This document shows positions 42,778 through 50,892 of a stretch of DNA of 64,000 nucleotides, in pieces (the stretch's first letter is position 1; each line of letters opens with the position of its first letter). Where the stretch lies: the NCBI GenBank assembly GCA_018806915.1, contig JAGKQI010000005.1:1-64000 (forward strand), in the 5' to 3' direction. Origin of the DNA: Phytophthora colocasiae (Eukaryota > Oomycota > Peronosporomycetes > Peronosporales > Peronosporaceae). Both the position numbers and the translations under genes were made by a program. The notes under the pieces are model-generated. The model was given only the letters and a program-made list of their open reading frames with translations. It had not been told where the DNA came from and did not search any database.

Positions 42778-44406
42778 TTACTTGTTGAATACTACCGTCT
42801 GGATGGACGTGGGGCGGATATCCACCTCCACCAATTTCCCGCTGGGTGCCAAGATCGTCACAGTCTCTTCGCCGTTGCCTTTGTTAAACAGTATCGCCAC
42901 GTACTGTCCTTCAGGCGTCAGGAACGCAGTCCAATCCACGTCACTGAGCCGTGACTTACTTCCACTAGCCGCTGTGAACTTCAGCCGTACCGACCCCGGA
43001 GTAAGAAACTTGGAGAAGTGGCCCATGATATAGTACATCGGCTGTTTGTAGATCTCGTTGCCGTTCGTCTCGTCCACGATGATCGGCGCATCGACAAAGT
43101 TCTTAGCCCAATTGGGGCCGCCAGTTGTATCTAGCACGAGGTTCCAGTCCGTCCACCCGGACACGAAACTCGTGAGGTCATTGATGATGTCCTTGGCGTA
43201 GTTGTGTGCTCTCCACCATCCAATATTGAAATTATCCAGCTTGACACCAGCACCTGTGCTTGTGACAACCCAGTCAGGAATGTATCCTTCGCAAGCTTCC
43301 GTCCCTAACATAAAGACATTCGGATACTTGGAGTGGAAAGTTGTGAGGTCACCGAAACTCCCGCCAATTCCTAACGGGAAATCGACGTTCGAGTACCAGT
43401 GAATGCCAACGCCATCCACATACTGAGCCGCGTCACTGTCTTCCAGGACCGCCAACCAGCTTAACAGGTTGCTCTTGTTGTCGTCCATGAGGATGAGCTT
43501 CAGGTCCGGGTGATCGGCCTTCATACGTGGCCCGAGGTCTTTCTTGATGAAGTCACGCTCTGTTGCGGCGGTAAAGCGTAGACTTTGCCAAGCGTTGAGC
43601 TTAACAAGGGGTTCAGCTGGTTCGTTTTGAGTCGTCATAGCCCAGATATTGATCCCCTCGTTCTTGTAAGCAGTGATAAACTTGGAGTAGTAGAGTGCCA
43701 GTGCTTCCCAGTACTGCTCACCTGGACTGCCCTTTAGATGACAATTGAGAGTCGTATTCTCCTTCGTCATCCACACGGGTGGAGCCCACGAAGACGCAAA
43801 GATGGAGAGATCCCGCTCCGTCATGTCCAGTACGCGGTGGATCAAGTCCAGCTTGTGCGTTGCCGACGTTTTGTCCACAGCGATGGAAAAGTCACTCATA
43901 TCGAAGTCATCGACGGTGTCATCGTATGAGTAAATGCTGGTGGAGAAGTCAGTGGACGAGATGGGAATGCGGCCGGTGGTGTACTGAATGCCGTCCTTCG
44001 AATAGTATGCGTCCAGGATCATCTTCTGGATCGTATCGTCCATCTTGTACACGTTGATGGCTGCTGCATCCGTGAATGCACCGCCGAATCCAATGATCGT
44101 CTGGTACGTGGTGCTTGCATCGATGATCAGATCAGCATCAGAGGAGGAACCGTCAACGAATGAGGCCGTCGCGTAGCGGAATCGTTCGCCGTCTCGGGTA
44201 GTGCGGAATATTCCAGCTTCACCTGACGATAGCTTCTGGTAGTCGTTCGGGAATGTATCACAGGCCACCGTGCTATTGCAGACGCACACTCCATCCAAGA
44301 ATTTCTTGTACCGCATAGACCAGTTGTTGCAGTCTATGCCTTGGGCAAATGGCAGCACCATCGCAAGAGTTATAAGCCCGTGGACTGACGAGCGTGATAC
44401 AGCCAT
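42778..44406 (-). CDS. GH30 glucocerebrosidase-like secreted hydrolase (copy B)
   Basis: This 542-residue intact single exon has a signal peptide (SVHGLITLAMVLPFAQG). The Cys-rich start is KFLDGVCVCNSTVACDTFP. It contains QTIIGFGGAFTDAAAIN, TTGRIPISSTDFS, ASSWAPPVWM, acid/base motif TTQNEP, IHWYSNVDF and nucleophile motif TEACEGY. It is clearly diverged from copy A and transcribed in the same direction. The start codon at 44406 immediately precedes the signal sequence. Confidence 0.9.
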   Translation of the reverse strand: MAVSRSSVHGLITLAMVLPFAQGIDCNNWSMRYKKFLDGVCVCNSTVACDTFPNDYQKLSSGEAGIFRTTRDGERFRYATASFVDGSSSDADLIIDASTTYQTIIGFGGAFTDAAAINVYKMDDTIQKMILDAYYSKDGIQYTTGRIPISSTDFSTSIYSYDDTVDDFDMSDFSIAVDKTSATHKLDLIHRVLDMTERDLSIFASSWAPPVWMTKENTTLNCHLKGSPGEQYWEALALYYSKFITAYKNEGINIWAMTTQNEPAEPLVKLNAWQSLRFTAATERDFIKKDLGPRMKADHPDLKLILMDDNKSNLLSWLAVLEDSDAAQYVDGVGIHWYSNVDFPLGIGGSFGDLTTFHSKYPNVFMLGTEACEGYIPDWVVTSTGAGVKLDNFNIGWWRAHNYAKDIINDLTSFVSGWTDWNLVLDTTGGPNWAKNFVDAPIIVDETNGNEIYKQPMYYIMGHFSKFLTPGSVRLKFTAASGSKSRLSDVDWTAFLTPEGQYVAILFNKGNGEETVTILAPSGKLVEVDIRPTSIQTVVFNK

Positions 44407-45576
44407 GGCTCGTTGTCAGGAACTGAACGGTTTAGATGGACTGCACCGGGTCGCTTGAGAGGTTGGTGACGAGTTCCGAAGTGAGCAAGTTGGAGTCTGA
44501 GCCCGGAGTTCAAGCGACTATGAGATGTGTAAGCCACGCTGTGAATCACAGTGCGATGCCTGTCTGCAAAATATCAGCAGTACTGCCAGTAGCAGGATGG
44601 TTGATCGCACTGCGATTCACAATGCCTCTCTTTGGTTGGACTGTCACTCCGCGTGCGATAAGTAAGTGTGCCTGCACGTTTTGACACGTTGTAAATGTAC
44701 ATCGACACCTTGCCAGTGACCATGCCAGATCTCCTGGAACAAGGGCTGACAATCTAAGAGACTTAGACCAAGGCAGCTACAGAATGCACTTGTTAACTAC
44801 ATGCACAGACACTTCAACGATGCGAAGAACTGTTAAACGGACGAATCATCCAACGTTGCCATTCACTGTTCGAATCGGGAAGCAAACCAGTATGGAAACG
44901 GTGTTATTCTGGCAAAGCAAACACTACATGCTTTTGTATCTCTCACAGCACCACCGCTGCTATAAAGAAGGCTCGCTGAGCTGGATGAATCTGCTTCGGT
45001 GCTCGAGACGCGCGGTGCCAGCCGTTCGCGATCCTTGTCAGCACATCAAAACTTCAACTTCAAAATTAGGTGCGCCACATACTTTCATGTGGTGTACATT
45101 AAAAAAAGAATATCGTGTTGAGTACATACATTTTACATTCTAATGTTGCGTACATCAAATTGGCTCTATCTTTTGTATCGGATCCCTACATAGTCAACTG
45201 TCCACCGATCAGTGATCAGTGATCACCACGCCAACAATAATGCTGAAGCTTTAGCAGGGGCAATCATTTCTTCAGTGTCGATTACGATATGGGCCACTGA
45301 TTCTGCCATGCTTTTCCGGTCTTTTCCAGCACAAAACACTCCGCCATGACGTTTGCAATGCCTTCAACTTCCACCTGAATCTGAATCTGCTCTTTGTGAC
45401 ACATGAAACGGGGCAAGAGAAGGCACCGCTCTCTAACCTCGCGAGAATACATCCGCACGTCTTCCCTCGCTGGTCATTGACTGGGGCAGTTCCGCCCAGG
45501 TCGAATTGGCGGACCAGGCAATCACCATTCCCCAATTCACTTGGTTGAGGACAAAAAGGTTTCCACTGCTGTCAAG
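44407..45576. other. About 1.2 kb divergent spacer between GH30 copies B and C
   Basis: No supported gene. It should hold the promoters of two GH30 genes. A short direct repeat (ATCAGTGATCAGTGATCA, near 45210) is the only structure noticed. Confidence 0.4.
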
Positions 45577-47352
45577 ATGCTGGTGATGAAGCCCTTTGGC
45601 TACGTGTTGGCGCTGCTTGCGTTGCACAGCGTGAGTTCTGCCACCAACAATTGCACGTCCTGGTCGGAGCGCTACCAAACGGATCTTGACGGCGTCTGCG
45701 TTTGCTCCGAGGCTACTTGTGATACAGTCTACAACGGTCACCTGCACTTGTCAAGTAACGAAGCTGGCGTGTTCTCGACGTCGAAGGCTGGAGACCGTCT
45801 GACTTTCTCAACAGTTGAGGTGGAAAACACGGTCAACGCTGCGGCTGACTTTACCATTGATACGAGCACAACGTACCAGTCGATTATTGGCTTTGGAGGT
45901 GCCTTCACGGATTCTTCGGCCATCAACTTGTATCAACTGGACTCTGGACTTCAAGAAGCTCTCGTGAACGCGTACTTTGGTGACGATGGGCTGCAGTACA
46001 CCATTGGTCGTATCCCCATCGGCTCGACGGACTTCTCGCTCACCATTTACTCGTACAACGACGTTGAAGGTGACTTGGCAATGGAGAACTTCAGCATCGA
46101 CATGGATAAAGACAAGAAAATCCCTTTCATCCAGCGGGCGATGAGCGCGTCGTCTCGTGACATAAAGTTCTATGCATCGTCGTGGGCGCCGCCAGCATGG
46201 ATGACGACGGAGAACACGACTATTAACTGCGCCGTTCAGGGTTACCCAGGCGGCGAGTACTGGGAGGCTCTGGCGCTCTATTATTCAAAGTTCGTGTCGG
46301 CTTACAAGGAGGAAGGCATTCCTATCTGGGCTATGACCACGCAGAACGAGCCTACTAAGCAGTTCTCGTTCAAATACTGGCAGAGTCTGCGCTTCAACGT
46401 CACAATGGAGCGTGATTTCATCAAGCGCGACCTTGGGCCGAGAATGAAGGCTGACCACCCGGACCTGAAAATCATTATGATGGACGACCAGAAGGACTTG
46501 TTGCTGGATTGGGATGCCACATTGCTCGATGCCGACTCGGCACAATACGTGTCCGGTGCTGGCGTTCACTGGTACAAGGACCTTGACTTCTTGGTTGATA
46601 CTGCCGGTAACTTCGCTGATCTCGAGACGTTCCACAAGGCGTACCCTGACCTTTTCATTCTGGCAACGGAAGCGTGCGAAGGCTATCTCATTGATGGTAT
46701 TGTTACGGGTGCTGGCCCCACGCTCCAAAATCCCACGTTTGCGTGGCAGCGTGCGCAGATCTACGCTCGTGATATTATCGGCGATCTTGCTCACTACGCA
46801 TCAGGTTGGACGGATTGGAACCTGGTGCTCAACACCACTGGTGGTCCCACCTGGATTGACAACCTGATAGACTCGCCGATTCTGATTGATGAAGTAGGTG
46901 GCGCTGAGTTCTACAAGCAGCCTATGTTCTACGCCATGGGCCACTTCTCCAAGTTTCTCCCTGCTGACTCGGTCCGTGTAGCCCTGACCACCAGCTCGAG
47001 CGCTTCGTCGACTCTGTCTAAAGTCGACAGCGTTGCATTCTTGACCCCGGACGACCAGGTCGTGTTTATTCTCTCCAACCGGGACAGCTCTGCACACGAC
47101 ATCACACTTAGTCTGTCCAGCCAGAAACTGAGCACCAAGGTCACCCTGGACGCTCTGTCGATCAAGACAATTGTGATCGGCGAGGGAAGCAGAAACAGCA
47201 GCAGTAGCTCCGTGTCCAGCTCGTCCTCGGGATCAACAGGCACTGTGACGGTGACACCCAGCACTACTACGGCGGCCCCAGCGACGTCGACTGCCGCTTC
47301 TTCTGCTACAGAGACTGCCGAACCAACCACGCCCGACAGCAATTCGTGCTAA
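45577..47352 (+). CDS. GH30 glucocerebrosidase-like hydrolase with Ser/Thr-rich tail (copy C)
   Basis: The ATG at 45577 (or 45586) precedes a signal peptide (MKPFGYVLALLALHSVSSA); the frame upstream to 45541 lacks support. Family blocks are YQTDLDGVCVCSEATCDTV, QSIIGFGGAFTDSSAIN, IGRIPIGSTDFS, SSWAPPAWM, TTQNEP, VHWYKDLDF and TEACEGY. Unlike the other copies it ends with about 60 residues of Ser/Thr/Ala (SSSSSVSSSSSGSTGTVTV), likely O-glycosylated, which would extend or attach the enzyme at the wall. A GPI-type hydrophobic end is not present; the last residue is Cys. Confidence 0.9.
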   Translation: MLVMKPFGYVLALLALHSVSSATNNCTSWSERYQTDLDGVCVCSEATCDTVYNGHLHLSSNEAGVFSTSKAGDRLTFSTVEVENTVNAAADFTIDTSTTYQSIIGFGGAFTDSSAINLYQLDSGLQEALVNAYFGDDGLQYTIGRIPIGSTDFSLTIYSYNDVEGDLAMENFSIDMDKDKKIPFIQRAMSASSRDIKFYASSWAPPAWMTTENTTINCAVQGYPGGEYWEALALYYSKFVSAYKEEGIPIWAMTTQNEPTKQFSFKYWQSLRFNVTMERDFIKRDLGPRMKADHPDLKIIMMDDQKDLLLDWDATLLDADSAQYVSGAGVHWYKDLDFLVDTAGNFADLETFHKAYPDLFILATEACEGYLIDGIVTGAGPTLQNPTFAWQRAQIYARDIIGDLAHYASGWTDWNLVLNTTGGPTWIDNLIDSPILIDEVGGAEFYKQPMFYAMGHFSKFLPADSVRVALTTSSSASSTLSKVDSVAFLTPDDQVVFILSNRDSSAHDITLSLSSQKLSTKVTLDALSIKTIVIGEGSRNSSSSSVSSSSSGSTGTVTVTPSTTTAAPATSTAASSATETAEPTTPDSNSC

Positions 47353-48262
47353 CTATAAGCATGGATTGATGACCACCATCCAAAAGATGTAGTAGTCTGT
47401 AAAACGTGCCAACAAATGCACGGTCTTCAGAAGTAAAGCGGGCCGTGTAGCATATTCAAACTTTGCTTTTTCTTGCTTACACATGCTTCCTTATCTTCAG
47501 TTGGGCTTCCAAGCGCTGCTTGACTACAATCTCACTTGAAACTTTCAAGCAACCAAGAAACGTGCACTGTCGGGAAATGGATACGCTTTCAGATATTGTC
47601 GATTTGGCCATATATGCAAGGCCTTGATCCACGATGCGACCCCTGAAAGGTACTGTAAGTAATTCGCTGCATACATGTAGTTGTCAACTACTAGTTGATG
47701 GAATCTATGTGTTACATTTGAACGTGGTGTTCATATCGTCTACTTGTACAGCATCTAAACAGTACAGGTGCATGTGCTTTTGCTTCAACTCTCCGACGGC
47801 GAGGAGCTTGCCACCAAGATGTACACTGCGAACGAAAGGTGATACGAGTTGAAGCGTGTACGTTGAAGCGAAGAGGATGAAGAGACGCACGACCATCGAA
47901 AGAATGCATACGAGCACGAGTCAAGTATTGTAGGTAGCAGGGCACGTACTCTATAAACTTGCTGTATTTTAGACAACGTTTTCTAAAGCTTATGAATACA
48001 AACAAGCTCGTCAATAAACGCTACTGGAAACAAGCTGATAATACAAGTTAGATGGCCGTTTGACTCAAACTGTGAGCCAAAACTCTTCATCATGAAGTTC
48101 ATGAGTCATTTGTCGCTGCCATTGTTGAATGGCCAGGTGCAACGGAGGTACAGGTTCTTCAACTTCTGGCTCCCTCACTTTCCCGCTGCTCCACTCGCTG
48201 AGTGAGGCCCTCACTCCTCCATTTGAGCCCAAGCGAGCACCTCCCTCTTCTATTTCCTTGCC
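47353..48262. other. About 900 bp intergenic region, no gene recognised
   Basis: Only short frames without support. The right end has CT-rich blocks (CCCTCACTTTCCCGC near 48172) that resemble an oomycete initiator for the next gene. Confidence 0.4.
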
Positions 48263-49093
48263 ATGCGTTCATACATTGCTATCGCCTTCGCTGCTGCGGC
48301 TTCCTCCTCCATCTCGGCGCACCGCATGCACCACTCGCACGCTATGCGTGGTCTGCAGATGGACATGTCGTCCCACTCGATGGACATGACGTCCTCCAGT
48401 ACGTCCAGCTCCACGATGGACATGTCCATGTCGATGGATATGTCCTCCTCCACCACTTCGACCGTCACCTCGGACGAAGACTACAAGTGTCCCGTGTGCG
48501 GAATGTCAACCAAGGACATGGGCTACGACAATCTGAATCACATCAGCTTCGCAAACGGCCAGACCGTCTACACGTGCGGCATGGCAGCGCGTTCCTTCGA
48601 CGACTACAGCTTCGAGGTGACCGACACGGCATACCTGGCTGCCAACGTGGCTGAATTCATCGTCAACTCCACGGACGCCACAACCTACGCCGAGTGCGAG
48701 GCCTCGTGTGACGAGTGCGCAAACGGCATCAAGGACCCCGTCACGGGAGACGACGTCACCACGTCCAACTTCCAGTACGTGTGTCTGAACAACGGCCAGA
48801 AGATCTACTTTGCGTCTTTGGACAGCAAGAACGAATACCTGAACAGCGTCAGCTCGGAGCCGCGTCACCTGGTGGACAGCATCATCTGCGAGAACGAGAC
48901 GTGCTCAGATGCCGAGAACATCACCGTGCTCAGCGCTGCGGCGCAGGCTTTCGTGCCGGACCTCTCCGCTTCCGGTAACAGCGGCTCATCGGCCACCGCC
49001 AGTGGCTCGAGCGACGCTCTCTCTATGAACTCCCCCTCTAGCCTGGCTTTTGCTGTGGCAAGTGTGCTGGCTGTTGCGGCCGCGATGGTATAA
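48263..49093 (+). CDS. Secreted, probably GPI-anchored YHS-like copper-binding protein
   Basis: This 276-residue single exon has a signal peptide (about 1-19) and a His/Met-rich stretch (HRMHHSHAM, then MDMSSHSMDM and MDMSMSMDMS), classic 'Mets'-type Cu(I) ligands. Next come two YHS-like units: KCPVCGMSTKDMGYDN with GQTVYTCGMAARSF, and DPVTGDDVTT with GQKIYFASLDSK. These align with the ectodomain of the Ctr-HMA protein at 8717-10126 through its whole length, including VTDTAYLAANVAEFIVN. Instead of a Ctr module it ends in Ser/Gly linker and a hydrophobic tail (SLAFAVASVLAVAAAMV) typical of GPI signals. Inferred role: surface copper capture or storage. Confidence 0.8.
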   Translation: MRSYIAIAFAAAASSSISAHRMHHSHAMRGLQMDMSSHSMDMTSSSTSSSTMDMSMSMDMSSSTTSTVTSDEDYKCPVCGMSTKDMGYDNLNHISFANGQTVYTCGMAARSFDDYSFEVTDTAYLAANVAEFIVNSTDATTYAECEASCDECANGIKDPVTGDDVTTSNFQYVCLNNGQKIYFASLDSKNEYLNSVSSEPRHLVDSIICENETCSDAENITVLSAAAQAFVPDLSASGNSGSSATASGSSDALSMNSPSSLAFAVASVLAVAAAMV

Positions 49094-49185
49094 GATAGCT
49101 GTCGAGTTAGTAAAATGGACTGACCGACAAGTGTACTGCAGCATTCTGAATGCGACAACTTCGCAGTATCAATTTTATTCGCTGT

Positions 49186-49397
49186 TGTGAGCTACCAGAT
49201 AAGACGCAGCATAGAGACTCACGCAAGCAACCAACTGCTTGAGTTTCGTCTACAACTGCTTGAAGCTCACCTACACATGCACATCGTAGAGATAGACCAT
49301 CGAAGCAGAGGAACTTCGGTAGGATAGCTTTCAGCTAGACATTTATCTCAACAATCTCATCAGTTCCAATTTCACTACCTACTAAGGACTCGTGACA
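49186..49397 (+). repeat. 5' LTR of the Ty3/Gypsy element
   Basis: 212 bp, from TGTGAGCTACC to GGACTCGTGACA, matching the 3' LTR except for one base. It should contain the element's promoter and polyadenylation signals. Confidence 0.95.
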
Positions 49398-49413
49398 TTT
49401 AGCTATAGCTAAA
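49398..49413. other. 16-bp perfect palindrome at the expected primer-binding site
   Basis: TTTAGCTATAGCTAAA begins on the first base after the 5' LTR, where a tRNA-complementary primer-binding site normally lies. No obvious TGG-initial tRNA 3'-end match was seen. Confidence 0.7.
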
Positions 49414-49454
49414 ACGTAGCGAATCTTCGACAGTTCACCACGCCGACAACTACC

Positions 49455-50892
49455 ATGTCCAGCAGCGACCCAGCAGAGGTGACCTTCGAGAAGGTCAAAA
49501 GCAACGGAGCCGTGGTGAAGAAAAGAGTGCCCACCTTCCGCGATGGAGACTGGAAGGACTGGTTGGAGTGGCTACTCCGCCTGTCTGAGTACTATGTATT
49601 CATGGGGTACATCCCAGGCGACGAAGAGGATCAAGTGGCGTTTGTCGAGGACATCCAAGTCCTCCTCTTCGACGAAGACCTGCAACAATTTAACGACATC
49701 GTAGCCGAGGAGAGCATCCTGCGGCCCACGACTGTCGCCCTAGTCGCGCTGAAGCGGCTAACCGAGATTCACTGCCCCGACGGAACCCGAGGTGTGATTA
49801 TCGACGAAATGTCCGCGCTGAAGAAGACGCGAGACGTTAGTGTGCGAGAGTATACCCGTAACTTAGGAAGTTGGGGCGCATGCTACAGTACATTGCGGAT
49901 AATGCTGAAATCCCTACGTCTGACGTGATCCGCTTGTACAAGAGTGGGATGCCAATCGACTGGCAAATTGAGGTGAACCGTTTGTCACGCAATTGGGAGT
50001 ACACAGAATTAGTGCACCAATTTGAGTTGATTGAGCGAAACGAACAAGAAGAAGAAGTACTCAGGAATGGACGCGGATCCCGCCAGCGAACTGGACAAGG
50101 TGGACAGCCACAAAGAAGGGTAAGCCCTGGTGGCAAGAGCAACCAGGGCAACCAGGCAACCAACCGAACGGCCAGCCCAAACAGCAACATAATAAAGGCG
50201 GTAACGGCAAGTACTGTAAGTACTGTAAACGCAACAATCACTCCGACTCAGAGTGCTTCCGCAACCCCGAGTCACCGGCATACAGGCCACGGCGGCCCAA
50301 CAACCGAGCCTCAGGCGCAAACAGCAGCCACAACGATGGTGGCAGCAGCAACGACAGAGCCTTTGCCGCCATGCAAGAGCAAGTCGCCGAGATGGCAGCC
50401 ATGATGCAGGAGATGAAGCGACGTCAGGAGGAGGAGTTGAATGCTCTACGCTTCTACCGTCAGGACGAGCTGAGTGTGATGATCGATAACGAGCTCGTGG
50501 ACGAGATGCAGCCTGACGATGAAAGTGCAGAGACATTAGCCCCTTTGCGACAGCAGCGTGAAGCTCCGCCTGCAGGACCGAAGCCATGTCTCGAGACGGA
50601 AATCCGCATTGAGAGCAGACGTTCCGCGCTCTCTCGACACAGGCTGTACCAGGTCTGCCATCGACCAGAAGGTTGCAGACATTGTGAAGAAGGGCCTCAA
50701 GCTGCGCCGCCAGAATGGATCGTACCTGATGGCAAACCGCTCCGTGCACAAGACTACGCACGTGGCCGACACTGTCTTTTGCCTGCCGGCATTTTCGAGC
50801 AAACGGGAGTGCGCGTACACGCTGAGACTGGTCGACGGACTCTTACACCCAATCATTCTGGGTACCGACTTCCTTTCGAGTCACGGTATTGA
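49455..50892 (+). CDS. gag-like region of the Ty3/Gypsy element, split over three frames
   Basis: The first frame (49455 to about 49865) starts MSSSDPAEVTFEKVKSNGAV and gives a retrotransposon-gag-like helical region. Sense continues one frame over (RMLQYIADNAEIPTSDVIRL, to about 50100). It then shifts again to a frame with a CCHC zinc knuckle (CKYCKRNNHSDSEC, C-x2-C-x4-H-x4-C, near 50214-50256) and a coiled coil (QEQVAEMAAMMQEMKRRQEE). The two internal shifts look like single-base losses near 49865 and 50085-50125. The last frame overlaps the pol frame, consistent with +1 frameshift expression or a further indel. Confidence 0.75.
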
